Source: Streptomyces tuirus (GTDB lineage Bacteria > Actinomycetota > Actinomycetes > Streptomycetales > Streptomycetaceae). Taken from it: DNA of 64,000 nt. The notes beneath the pieces were generated by a model. That model was not told where the DNA came from. It did no database searches and saw nothing but the letters and a program-made list of their open reading frames with translations. The position numbers and the translations under genes were made by a program. Positions 36,608 to 46,419 of the stretch are shown here, one piece after another (positions within the stretch are counted from its first letter, which is position 1; each line of letters begins with the position of its first letter). The DNA is taken from NCBI GenBank assembly GCA_018195615.1, contig JAGTPG010000002.1:2980501-3044500 (forward strand). Direction: 5' to 3'.

Positions 36608-36655
36608 ACGCACCAGCACCACGTACGGCACGGCAGCACAACAGGAGGCGCTCCC

Positions 36656-39624
36656 TTGGAGCTCAGCAGGCGTACCTTCCACGCTCTCGCCGGCACGGCG
36701 GCGCTCGGCTTCGCGCTGACCGGCAGCGGGTCGCCGACCTCCGCCAACCCGGCACGCCCCGTCCCCACCGGGCCGCCGCCTCCCGTGCCGAGCGCGGACG
36801 GCAAGGCGCACGAGATCGGCTTCGACCGGTACTCGCTGCTCGTCGACGGCCGGCGCCTGGTGCTCTGGTCGGGCGAGATGCATCCCTTCCGGCTGCCGAG
36901 CCCGTCCCTGTGGCGGGACGTGCTGGAGAAGATGCGCGCTCACGGCTACAACGCCGTCAGTGTGTACGTCGCGTGGAATTACCATTCCCCCGCCCCCGGG
37001 CGGTACGACTTCACCGGTGTGCGCGACCTGGACCTGTTCCTGCGGATGGCCGCCGAGACCGGTCTGTACGTGATCGTGCGGCCCGGCCCGTACATCAACG
37101 CGGAGGTCGACGCCGGTGGCTTCCCCGGCTGGCTCACCGCGACGGAGGGCACGGCCCGGACCTCCGACCCGACGTATCTGCGGTACGTCGACGAGTGGCT
37201 GACGGCGGTCAACGCCGTGGTCGCCAGGCGTCTGTTCACGCGGGGCACGGGCACGGTGCTGCTGTACCAGATCGAGAACGAGTACGACGCGCACGTCGAC
37301 GAGCCGTCCGGGCGCGCCTACATGTCGTACCTGTACGAGAAGGTCCGCGCCGACGGCATCGACGTGCCGCTGTTCCACAACGACAAGGGGCGGAACGGGT
37401 ACTGGGCCCCGGGGTCGTTCCGCACGGGTGGGGAGAAGGGGCGCTGGCTGTACGGGTTCGACGGGTATCCGGAGCCGGACCAGGTGCCGCCCGACTGGGG
37501 GTACTTCGGACCCGGCGGTGTGAAGGGCGGGGCCACGGCCAGTCCGCGGACGCCCGGGTTCGTGCCCGAGTTCGGCGGGGGCTGGTTCGACCCGTGGGGC
37601 GGGTCCTGGTTCGACGGGAAGGGGTACGCCGAGGCGCGCCGGACCCGGGACGCGGCGTACGAGCGGCGCTTCTACCTCACCAACCTCGCCAACGGCATCA
37701 CGCTGCACAACGTCTACATGACCTTCGGCGGCACCTCCTGGGGCTGGCTGCCCGCGCCGGCCGTGTACACGTCGTACGACTACGGCGCGGCCTTCGACGA
37801 GGCCCGCAACGCCACGCCCAAGCTCGCCACGATGCACCAGATCGGGCAGTTGCTGCGCCATGTGCCGGACTTCGCCCGACTGAACCGGGCGAAGGCCGTA
37901 CGGGCCACGGACGAGCGGATCAAGGTCTACCACCTGGCCAACCCCGACACCGGCGCCCACGTCTACGTGCTGCGCAACGACTCCGACGAGGCGGTCACCT
38001 CGACGCTGCCGGACGCCGGGATCGACGTGCCGGTCACGGTCCCGGCGCGGGACGCCAAGCTGATCGCCGCCGGCCTGAGGCTCGGGCAGCGGACGATGGT
38101 GCACTCCACCGTGCAGCCCATGCTGAGCCTGACCGCCGGGCGGCAGGACATCGCGGTGTTCGCGGGACGGCACGGCGATCTCGCGCAGGTCGTGCTGGAC
38201 AGCCCGGACGAGCCCACGCCCATGCGGCTGGACCCTGAGCCGGCGTGGGCGTACAACCTGGGCAAGCTGAACGTGAGCGTTCCGCTCGGTGCCGGCGGGC
38301 TGAGCAGGGTGCGGGTCGAGGGCGACGGCGTGGACACGCCGATGCTGCTGCTGTTCGCCGACGACGCGACGGCCCTGCGGCTGTGGCCGTACGAGACGCC
38401 GTCCGGGCGGCTCCTCGTCTACGGCCCGGCGCTGCTGCGGTCGGCCGAGCTGCGCGGCTCCACGGTCCATCTCACCGGCGACACCACGGGCGAGACCGGC
38501 CTGGAGGTGTGGGGGCCGCGCGGGATCACCCATGTCACGTGGAACGGGCGTGCGGTGCCCACGCGGCTCAGCGCCTCCGGCAGTCTGCTGGCGCTCCGGC
38601 CGCTGGCCGGGGTGACCCGCCCGGTTCCGGCCGCGCTCGACGGCTGGCGGCGGCGGACCGAGAACCCGGAGGCCGAGCCGGACTTCGACGACTCGGGCTG
38701 GACGACGGCCGACAAGAAGACGACGTTCAGCACGACGCCCGTGCCCGAGGGGCAGCCCGTGTTGTTCGCCGACGACTACGGCTTCCACTACGGCGACGTG
38801 TGGTACCGGGGCGAGTGGACCGGCGCGAGCGGCATGGAGTCCGTGTCCCTCGGCTACAGCACCGGCACGCAGGGGCTGCTGATGGCCTGGCTGGACGGTG
38901 AGCCGCTGGGCACCCATCGGATGCCGGTGCCGGACAAGGACCGGGCCCGGCAGGGCACCTGGACCGCGAAGGCCGACTTCGCCCTCCCGAAGGACCTGCG
39001 CAAGAGGCTCCGCGAACAGGACGGGGAGCGGCATGTGCTGTCCGTGCTCGTCCGGCCGATGCAGCACGACATGGACGGCAAGGCGCTCGACACGCACAAG
39101 GCCGCGCGCGGGCTGACGGGCGTCACCTTCGAGGGCGCCGACCCGAGGGTGACCTGGCGGATCCAGGGCGCGTCCATGCCCGACCCCGTGCGGGGCCCCT
39201 GAACAACGGCGGCCTGTACGGGGAGCGCGAGGGCTGGCACCTGCCCGAGCACGACGACGGGGACTGGCAGGACACCGAGTTCCCGCGGGCCGACCGGCGG
39301 CAGGGCGTCACCTGGTACCGGACGGACTTCCGGCTGGACGTCGACCCGGGCGTCGACGCCTCGATCGGACTCGTCCTCGACGACGAGCCGGAGCGGGCCT
39401 ACCGCGTCCAGATCTTCCTCAACGGCTGGAACATGGGCCAGTACATCAACGATGTGGGGCCGCAGCACACGTTCGTGCTGCCGAACGGGATCCTGCGCAC
39501 ACGTGGCTCCAACACGCTGGCGTTGGCGGTGTTGTCCGACGGGACCACACCGTCGGGGCCCGGTGATGTGCGGCTGACGGTGCTGGGCGCGGCGGCGGGG
39601 GGCGTGCCGGTCAAGCCGGTGTGA
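36656..39624 (+). CDS. Tat-exported GH35 beta-galactosidase (one frame break)
   Basis: Large GH35 enzyme of 989 residues when restored. The barrel carries the acid/base Glu in LLYQIENEYD and the nucleophile Glu in FVPEFGGGWFDPWG. Later beta domains include two jelly-roll modules (YGFHYGDVWYRGEWTG; WYRTDFRLDVDPG). TTG at 36656 is preceded by AGGAGG at seven bases and starts the twin-arginine signal ELSRRTFHALAGTAALGF, so it is preferred over ATG 36605. A base lost near 39199 produces an early stop; the true end is at 39624. Probably attacks galactan side chains of arabinogalactan or pectin. Confidence 0.87.
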
Positions 39625-39714
39625 CCGGATCGAGCCGTCCCCGTGCCTTGCCTTCTCCGGCACGCTGGTTCACCGTGTTGGCCCTTCAGGGCTGCCGACA
39701 GGGAGGGGAACCTC

Positions 39715-40821
39715 GTGCGAAGACGGCGTTTCATCAGTGGATTAGCCGGTGCGGGGGCGGGTCTCGGACTCGCCTCGGCGGGCGTCGGACCGGCGGCCGC
39801 CGCGTCCGGCCGGGACGGCGGTGCACCACGCGAGTGGGAGGCGGTCACCGCCCCGGAGGCCGCCCCGGCGGCGCAGTTGCTCGACGTGGCGGCCGCGGGT
39901 CCGGGCCTCGCGTGGGCGGTGGGCGAGGAGGGCCGCTACGGCAGCGTACGGGGGACGGCGCTGGCCCTGGTGTGGGACGGCACGGCCTGGCAGCGCACCG
40001 ACCCCGGCTTCGGCGGTCATCTGGGCTCCGTCGCCGCCGCGTCCGAGGGCCGCGCCTGGGCCGTCGGCACCGACACCTCCGGAACCGACCGGCTGCTCGC
40101 CTGGGACGGACCGACGTGGCGGGAGGCCGACTTCCCCGGGCGCGGGGCGCCCGGCACGTCCCTCGCCGCCGTCACGACCGGCCCGCGGGGTCATGTCTGG
40201 GTGTCCGGCCGGAACAGCGACGGCGCGGTGCTGCTGCACGGCCACCGGGACAAGTGGACCTGGCTGGAAGCGCCCCCGGCCACGACCACCATCCCGCCCT
40301 ATGGCATCCACCGCGCGCCTTGCGGCGACATCTGGGTCTACGGCAGCGAGCTCGTCGCTCGCTGGGACGGAGCGGCCTGGACCACGCTGCCGGCGCCCGG
40401 CGGTATCCGCGCCGGTTTCACCGGGCTGCTCCCGGTCGCCCGCGACGACGTCTGGATGACGGGCTACGACTACGGCGTCGGCGGCCCGCCCGGCAAGCCT
40501 CCGGGCGTACGGCTGCTGCACGGGGACGGCACGGGTTGGGAGTACGTCACGGCACCGTTCGGCGTGGGGGTGCTCACCGGCATCGTGGGCGACGCGCGGG
40601 GCCGCCCCGACCGCATCTCGGGCTGGGACTTCTGGGACCAGACCCGGGCCCACTACCTGCGCTGGGACGGCTCGGCCTGGGTGAGCGAGCGGGGGCCGGT
40701 GGCGACGACCCCCGTCGTCATGCACTCCCTTGCCACGGTGCCGGGGTCGGACGGTTACTGGGCGGTCGGCTCGACGGCGACGATGCCGTCCACGTCCGCC
40801 CAGCCGCGCATCGAACGCTGA
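39715..40821 (+). CDS. Tat-exported beta-propeller-like protein, unknown function
   Basis: 368 residues with twin-arginine-type signal RRRRFISGLAGAGAGLGLAS (cleavage near AAAA). The rest consists of repeated blades with a recurring Trp pattern (LVWDGTAWQRTDPG, LLAWDGPTWREADFP, VWVSGRNSDG, LVARWDGAAWTTLPAP, YLRWDGSAWVSERG), typical of secreted propellers with Asp-Gly-x-x-Trp turns. No catalytic signature is apparent. GTG at 39715 follows GGGAGGGGAACC. The location between GH35 and the GH51 operon suggests a role in binding or processing plant polysaccharide, but this is only contextual. Confidence 0.75.
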   Translation: MRRRRFISGLAGAGAGLGLASAGVGPAAAASGRDGGAPREWEAVTAPEAAPAAQLLDVAAAGPGLAWAVGEEGRYGSVRGTALALVWDGTAWQRTDPGFGGHLGSVAAASEGRAWAVGTDTSGTDRLLAWDGPTWREADFPGRGAPGTSLAAVTTGPRGHVWVSGRNSDGAVLLHGHRDKWTWLEAPPATTTIPPYGIHRAPCGDIWVYGSELVARWDGAAWTTLPAPGGIRAGFTGLLPVARDDVWMTGYDYGVGGPPGKPPGVRLLHGDGTGWEYVTAPFGVGVLTGIVGDARGRPDRISGWDFWDQTRAHYLRWDGSAWVSERGPVATTPVVMHSLATVPGSDGYWAVGSTATMPSTSAQPRIER

Positions 40822-40836
40822 CCCGCCCGGCCGGGC

Positions 40837-42350
40837 TCACGCCAGCCGGATCACGTTCCACGACAGCGGCTCCAGGGCGGCGCTCAGCGTGCCGTCCTGG
40901 AGGGCTGTGCCGTCGACCGTGTGGGGAGTGACCCGCTCGGGCGCGTCCAGGGTGTTGCGGGCGTCGGGGTCGGCGTCCGCGAGGGCGCTGTGCTCGACGA
41001 CCCGGGTGAGGTCCAGGCCGTTCAGGGCGACTTCGAGCGGGAGGGCGTCGGTGCGGCTGCGGTTGACGGCGAAGACCGTGACCGTGCCGTCCTCGCCGCG
41101 TACGGCGGTGGCGTGCAGCAGGTCGGTCTCGCCGAACTTCTTGGTCTCGTACGTCGGCGAGTCCACGCGGACGTCCAGGACCTGGCCGCGGCCGTACCGG
41201 GCGGCCTGGGCGAACGGGAAGAACGTGGTCTGGCGCCAGGCCGGGCCGCCCGGCTCGGTCATGATCGGCGCGATGACGTTGACGAGCTGGGCGAGGCAGG
41301 CGACCGTGACGCGGTCGGCGTGCCGGAGCAGGGCGATGAGGAGCGAGCCGAAGACGACGGCGTCGGTGACGCTGTAGTTGTCCTCCAGCAGGCGGGGGCC
41401 TCGGGCCAGTCGTCCTGCTCGAAGGTCTTGGCACGGGCCTCCCACTCGGGCAGGTACCAGACGTTCCACTCGTCGAAGGAGAGGTTGATCTTCTTCTTCG
41501 ACTTCAGGCGGGCGCCCACGTGGTCGGCGGTCGCGACGACGTTGTCGATGAAGGACTCCATGTCCACGGCGGAGGCGAGGAAGGAGTCGAGGTCACCGTT
41601 CTCGGGCCAGTAGTAGGCGTGCAGCGAGATGTAGTCGACGAGGTCGTAGGTCTCCTTGAGGACCGTCGCCTCCCACTCGGCGAAGGTCGGCATGGACTGG
41701 CTGGAGGAGCCGCAGGCGACGAGTTCGACGCCGGGGTCCAGCTGGCGCATGGCCCGGGCCGTCTCGGCGGCGACGCGGCCGTACTCCTCGGCGGTCTTGT
41801 GGCCGGTCTGCCAGGGGCCGTCCATCTCGTTGCCGAGGCACCAGAGCCTGATGCCGAAGGGGTCCTTGTCGCCGTGGGAGACGCGCAGGTCGGACAGGGC
41901 GGTGCCCTCGGTGTGGTTGGCGTACTCCTGGAGTTCGAGGGCCTCGGCGACGCCTCGGGTGCCGAGGTTGATGGCCATCATGGGTTCGGCCTGGGGGCCG
42001 ATCTTGCGGAGGAAGTCGATGTACTCGGAGAGGCCGAAGCGGTTCGTTTCGGTGGAGTGCCAGGCAAGGTCGAGGCGGCGGGGGCGGCTTTCGGCGGGGC
42101 CGACCGAGTCTTCCCACTTGTAGCCCGAGACGAAGTTGCCGCCGGGGTAGCGGACGGCGGTGACGCCGAGTTCGCGGACGAGGTCGAGGACGTCCTGGCG
42201 GAGGCCCTTGTCGTCGGCCGTGGGGTGGCCGGGTTCGAAGATGCCGGTGTAGACGCAGCGGCCGAGGTGTTCCACGAAGCTGCCGAAGAGGCGAGGGTTG
42301 ACCTCGCCGACTGTGAAGGCTGGGTCGAGGGTGAAGCGGGCGGTGTGCAT
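40837..42350 (-). CDS. abfA: GH51 alpha-L-arabinofuranosidase, intracellular (one frame break)
   Basis: 504 residues when restored. It removes terminal arabinofuranose from arabino-oligosaccharides. N-terminal FVEHLGRCVYTGIFEPGHP, acid/base Glu in LWCLGNEMDGPW, nucleophile Glu in NLSFDEWNVWYL, and the C-terminal beta domain (TVTVFAVNRSRTDALPLEVA). There is no signal peptide, so it works on imported oligomers. A C lost near 41395 from a run of six breaks the frame. It is the last gene of the ABC operon, about 95 bp after the second permease gene, with a dispersed repeat in the gap. Confidence 0.9.
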
Positions 42351-42386
42351 GGTCGCCTTTCGGGGGTGGTGGTTCTGTTTCGATGG

Positions 42387-42441
42387 CGGCTGCGGGTTTG
42401 TGGGGGCTGATCGCGCAGTTCCCCGCGCCCCTTCGGGGCGC
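42387..42441 (+). repeat. Dispersed intergenic repeat, copy 3
   Basis: Contains ATCGCGCAGTTCCCCGCGCC followed by a perfect hairpin GCGCCCC-TTC-GGGGCGC (42425-42441). It lies inside the operon between the second permease and abfA genes, so it may modulate relative expression or mRNA decay. Confidence 0.78.
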
Positions 42442-42445
42442 TGTT

Positions 42446-43279
42446 CTACTGCCCTGCCAAGCCCGTGTGGGCCACGCCCGCCACTATCTGCCTCTGGAAG
42501 AAGACGAAGACGATGATCAGCGGCAGGCCCGCCATCAGGCCGCCGGCCATGAGCTGGGCCCATTGGATGCCGTAGGAGTTCATCACGGTCGCGATGCCGT
42601 TCGGCATGGTCATCAGGTCGGGGTTGTTGGTCACCATGTACGGCCAGAGGAAGTTGTTCCAGGAGGCGATGAAGGTGAAGATGCCGACCGCCGCGAGGGA
42701 AGGACGGGAGAGGGGGAGGACGATGGTGAAGAAGACGCGCCAGCGGCCCGCGCCGTCGATGAACGCGGCCTCCTCCAGCTCGCGCGGGATGCCCTGGAAG
42801 AACTTGTACAGGATGTAGACCATCGCGGCGGGTGCGCACTGCGGCAGGATCATGCCCCAGTAGGTGTCGACCATGCCCATCTGCTGGACGGTGGTGAACA
42901 GGGGGACGCCGAGGACGGCGGGCGAGATCATCAGGCCCGCCATGACCAGGCCCATCAGGGCGGACTTGCCCCGGAACTCGGTGCGGGCGAAGCCGTAGCC
43001 GGCGAGGGCGCTGACGAGGAGCACCACCGACGTCACGCAGACCGAGACGACCAGGGAGTTCACGAACCAGTTGGTGATGTTGCCGGACTGGAAGAGGGCC
43101 GTCCAGGCCTGGCCGGTCCAGTCCTCGGGGAGCCAGTGCGGGGGGACTTCGACGGCTTCGGTCTCCGACTTGAGGGAGGTGAACAGGCCCCAGGCGAACG
43201 GGGCGAGGAAGACGACCGACACGGCCGTGCCGAGGAGGGTGAGCACGATCTGGCTGGGTGTCCACGCCTTGGTGGTCAT
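42446..43279 (-). CDS. Sugar ABC transporter permease, MalG type
   Basis: 277 residues, about six membrane helices, with the EAA loop EEAAFIDGAGRWRVFFTIVLPL for ATPase contact. It is the second permease for arabino-oligosaccharide import. The start overlaps the stop of the first permease (ATGA). No ATPase gene is in the operon, so it presumably uses the shared MsiK-type ATPase encoded elsewhere, as is usual for Streptomyces CUT1 importers. Confidence 0.9.
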   Translation of the reverse strand: MTTKAWTPSQIVLTLLGTAVSVVFLAPFAWGLFTSLKSETEAVEVPPHWLPEDWTGQAWTALFQSGNITNWFVNSLVVSVCVTSVVLLVSALAGYGFARTEFRGKSALMGLVMAGLMISPAVLGVPLFTTVQQMGMVDTYWGMILPQCAPAAMVYILYKFFQGIPRELEEAAFIDGAGRWRVFFTIVLPLSRPSLAAVGIFTFIASWNNFLWPYMVTNNPDLMTMPNGIATVMNSYGIQWAQLMAGGLMAGLPLIIVFVFFQRQIVAGVAHTGLAGQ

Positions 43280-44217
43280 CGGGCGCTCTCCTCACGGTTG
43301 CGCAGCAGCCACATCCGGGCGAGGGCGACGGCGGCGATGATCACGAAGAAGATGACGGAGATCGCGGAGGCGTAGCCCACGCGGTAGCTGGTGAAGCCTT
43401 GTTCGAGGGTGTACTGCACGAAGGTGCGGGTCGCCCCCTCGGGTCCGGGGCCGAAGTCCATCATCACGACGGCCTGGTCGAAGACCTGGAGCGAGGCGAG
43501 GATCTGCAGGGCGACGACGAGGCCGGTGATGTTGCGCAGCATCGGCAGGGTGATGTGGATCATGCGGTGCCAGGCGCCCGCACCGTCCAGCTTGGCGGCC
43601 TCGTAGAGGTGGCCGGGGATGGACTGGAGGGCTGCGAGGTAGAGCAGGAAGCTGAAGCCGACCGTCCACCACAGGGTCTCGATGACGATGGCGAGCATCG
43701 CGTACGACGTGTCGGTCAGCCACGGCGTCTCGGTGCCGAAGACGTGGTTGATCATGCCCGTGCCGGGGTTGAACAGCCACTGCCACAGGTTGGCCGCGAC
43801 GGTGGAGGGGAGGAGGAAGGGCGCGAAGAAGCACAGCCGCCACAGCCACTTCCCGCGTTCGATGTGGTGGGCGAGCATCGCGAGCAGGAAGGCGAGGACG
43901 GTGATGCAGGGGACGACCAGGAGCGTGAAGTACGCGCTGTGGCCGAGGGTGTCCCACATCAGGGGGTCCTTGAGGGCCTCGCGGTAGTTGTCGAGGCCGA
44001 CGAAGCTCGTGCTCTCGCCCGTGATGTTGGCGTCCGTGAAGCTGAGGTAGACGCCGCGCAGCAGCGGCCAGATGACGAACAGGGCGAAGAGGACGAGGAA
44101 CGGGGCGACGAACCAGCCGCCGTGCTGGAAGCCCTGCTTGCGGCCGAGCGTGACACTGTCGGCTGCGGTTCTCGCGCGTGCGGGTGCGGCGACGGTGTGG
44201 GCGCTGGTCGCCATCAT
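43276..44217 (-). CDS. Sugar ABC transporter permease, MalF type
   Basis: 313 residues. A long cytosolic N-terminus is followed by six helices (FVAPFLVLFALFVIWPLLRG; AYFTLLVVPCITVLAFLLAM; ALQSIPGHLYEAAKLDGAGA is the EAA loop). ATG at 44217 follows GGAGGGG; an ATG one codon later is possible. It overlaps the substrate-binding-protein stop (ATGA), so binding protein, both permeases and abfA are one coupled transcript. Confidence 0.9.
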   Translation of the reverse strand: MMATSAHTVAAPARARTAADSVTLGRKQGFQHGGWFVAPFLVLFALFVIWPLLRGVYLSFTDANITGESTSFVGLDNYREALKDPLMWDTLGHSAYFTLLVVPCITVLAFLLAMLAHHIERGKWLWRLCFFAPFLLPSTVAANLWQWLFNPGTGMINHVFGTETPWLTDTSYAMLAIVIETLWWTVGFSFLLYLAALQSIPGHLYEAAKLDGAGAWHRMIHITLPMLRNITGLVVALQILASLQVFDQAVVMMDFGPGPEGATRTFVQYTLEQGFTSYRVGYASAISVIFFVIIAAVALARMWLLRNREESAR

Positions 44218-45568
44218 GCGGCCCCTCCTTCCGCGGCGGTCTTTCCGTCCATGGGGTTCTTCGAGGCGAGCAGCAGCGTGAGCGTCTTCTTCATGCGGGC
44301 GGCCGCGGTCTCCGGCTTGGCGGAGCCCATGGTGGAGGCGACGACGATCGGGCCGACGCGCTGGGCGAGTATGCCGGTGGAGCCGGCGAACCACACCTTC
44401 GGCTCGGTGGCCTGGTGGTCCATGGCGGAGACGTACTCGTTCTGCGGGTCCAGCTTCTTGTACGCCGCCGTGGACAGGGTGGGTGTGTACGCGGGGATGT
44501 GGCCGCCGGCCGCCCACTGCTGGGCGTGCCGGACGACGTAGGCGGCGAGCTGGTGGGCGGCCTCGTTGGCCGGGCCGCCGCGGTCGGACTGGTGGGGCAG
44601 GACGAAGGCGTGCGACTCGGCGTGTGTGGCCTGTCTGCCGAAGACGGGTGGCAGCGGGATCGCGCCGTAGTCGAGCTTCGCACCGGAGTAGACGGGGACC
44701 GACCAGTTGCCCTCCCAGACGAAGGGCGAGCCGTTGAGGAACTGTTCGGCGCTCGCGAGGCCCGCGAAGCCCGGGTCGGAGTACCCCTCGGTGGTGTGTC
44801 GGCGCAGGAACTCCAGGACCTGGGTGGCCTTGTCGGTGTCGAAGGTGACCTCGGTGCGGGCGGCGTCGAACCAGGTGCCGCCGAGCTGGGTGTAGAAGGC
44901 GACGAAGAACCACCACTGGAAGTTCTGGTCACTGTTCCACATGCCGATGGTCTGCAGCCCTTCCTGGTGGCCTTCCTGGCCTCCTTGAGGACGTCGAACC
45001 ACTCGTCCGCCGACGTCACGGGCACGATCCGGCCGTCGTCGCCGAGCAGGCCCGCCTTCTTCAGCACATCCTTGCGGTAGAAGCAGAGCTGGACGTGGAT
45101 GTCGAGCGGGAGGGCGTAGAGCTTGCCGTCGATGACCGCGCGTTTCCACAGGGCGGGGTTGAAGTCCGACTCCCGTACGCCGTACTTGGCGAGCAGGCCG
45201 ACGTCCCAGGGGTCGAGGAGGCGGCCGGGTGAGAAGCCGGTGACCCGGCCCAGGTGCATGACGCCGAGGTCGGGGGCGCGGTTGCCCGCGGCGGCCATGG
45301 CGAGCTTGGTGTAGAAGGGGTTGCCCCACTGGAGGGTGGAGTCCTTGACCGCGATGTCCGGGTTGGCCTTACGGAAGGCGTCCAGCATGGCGATCATGTT
45401 GGAGCCGTCGCCGCCGCTGAAGAGGTTCCAGTACCGGACCCGGGTGTCGGCGGTGGAGGCGAGTGCGTCGGCACCGGTGCCGAGTGCGGCGAAGCCGAAG
45501 CCGCTCGCGACGAAGAGTCCGCCGAGCCCGCCGAGAAGCTGCCTGCGATTCAGGCCAGGTCGTCCCAT
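44214..45568 (-). CDS. Extracellular sugar-binding protein of the GH51 operon (one frame break)
   Basis: 451 residues, CUT1-type binding protein exported by the Tat route (LNRRQLLGGLGGLFVASGFG). Typical features: YWNLFSGGDGSNMIAMLDAF, NPFYTKLAMAAAGNRAPDLG, VWEGNWSVPVYS. A lost C near 44956 breaks the frame. ATG at 45568. Since it precedes two permeases and an arabinofuranosidase, it most likely captures arabino-oligosaccharides released by the GH43 arabinanase. The promoter carries the same spacer and operator as the GH43 gene. Confidence 0.88.
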
Positions 45569-45588
45569 GCCCTGCCCTTGCTGTCGAT

Positions 45589-45655
45589 GTTCGGTATACC
45601 GAAAGGCGCTCGTTACTTCGAACGGGACCGTAAGTTCGAAGCGCTTGCGCGTCAA
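45589..45655 (-). promoter_or_regulatory. Promoter and operator of the arabinofuranosidase/ABC operon
   Basis: On the minus strand: TTGACG (45655-45650), 17 bases, TACGGT (45632-45627). The spacer CGCAAGCGCTTCGAACT parallels that of the GH43 promoter. Downstream, at about +17 to +31, is GTTCGGTATACCGAA on the plus strand (45589-45603), which contains the perfect 14-bp palindrome TTCGGTATACCGAA. TTCGAA motifs also flank the -10 box. Confidence 0.75.
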
Positions 45656-45807
45656 TGGGCGGCCCGGAACTTTGGGCACGTCTTTCAGGCGGAAGATGTC
45701 GTTCCCCGTTGAACTACGAGCACCGGAATCGCATGACGCGAACACTTTCGGGCGCGTAGTCTCGGACGCGCTGCCAAGCCGTCGGCCGGTGGTGAGAAGG
45801 GGGAGCG

Positions 45808-46419
45808 ATGGACATCGCGGGCGCGCGGATCAGGGCCGCCCGAATCGCCGCCGCGCTCAGGCGTTCGCGCCACGGCTCCGCCGCGCGCGGCCTGGCCTCC
45901 GAGCTCGCCGCCGCGGTCCGGGCGAGAGAGCGGTTCTGGGACGATGTGCCGTCGCTGTGCCGGGCGCTGTGCGAGGAGATGAGCTCGCGGCGGGGCGGGC
46001 GTCCCGTCGAGCTGCGCTTCGAGCGCTTCCCCGACGAGATCGAAGTGACGGGGCTGTGGGTCGAGTTCCAGGATTTCGACCTGGTGATCGTCGAGGAGCG
46101 GGCCGAGGCGGTGCAGCAGCTGGTCATCCTCGGTCATGAGTTGTGGCATCTGCACGCGGGGCACGGCCACCACCACACGGTGGGGACGGCGGCGGCCCAC
46201 GCGTTCGCCGACCGGCCGGGGTGGAGGGACGTCGCGCTGTCGGTGGCCGCCCGCGACGGCTCCCGAGAGCGGGACGAGGCCGAGGCCGACGACTTCGGTC
46301 ACCGGCTGGCCGCGGTCTGCCGTCCGCTGCTGCCGGGCGGGCGCGGCCCGGACGTACCCCTCGACCCCGTGCAGCGGTCGCTGGGCTACCGGGGGCCGCG
46401 AGGAGGTGCGGCACCGTGA
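45808..46419 (+). CDS. Small HExxH metalloprotein, ImmA/IrrE-like (first copy)
   Basis: 203 residues. The zinc-site helix reads VILGHELWHLHAGHGHHH (HExxH), and a downstream ERDEAEADDFG helix supplies the third ligand Glu, as in the M78/ImmA-IrrE class. The N-terminal part (EMSSRRGGRPVELRFERFP; LWVEFQDFDLVIVEERAEAV) resembles the ImmA lead-in. ImmA enzymes cleave XRE-type repressors; an XRE gene lies 1.6 kb downstream. The His-rich insertion after the motif is unusual. ATG at 45808 follows AAGGGGGAG. The stop overlaps the next GTG, coupling it to a seven-helix membrane protein. No signal peptide: cytosolic. Confidence 0.75.
   Translation: MDIAGARIRAARIAAALRRSRHGSAARGLASELAAAVRARERFWDDVPSLCRALCEEMSSRRGGRPVELRFERFPDEIEVTGLWVEFQDFDLVIVEERAEAVQQLVILGHELWHLHAGHGHHHTVGTAAAHAFADRPGWRDVALSVAARDGSRERDEAEADDFGHRLAAVCRPLLPGGRGPDVPLDPVQRSLGYRGPRGGAAP

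Noticed and set aside
42446..45568. A missing ATPase gene indicating a broken transporter
   Set aside because: CUT1 sugar importers in Streptomyces normally share a distant MsiK ATPase, so absence is expected.
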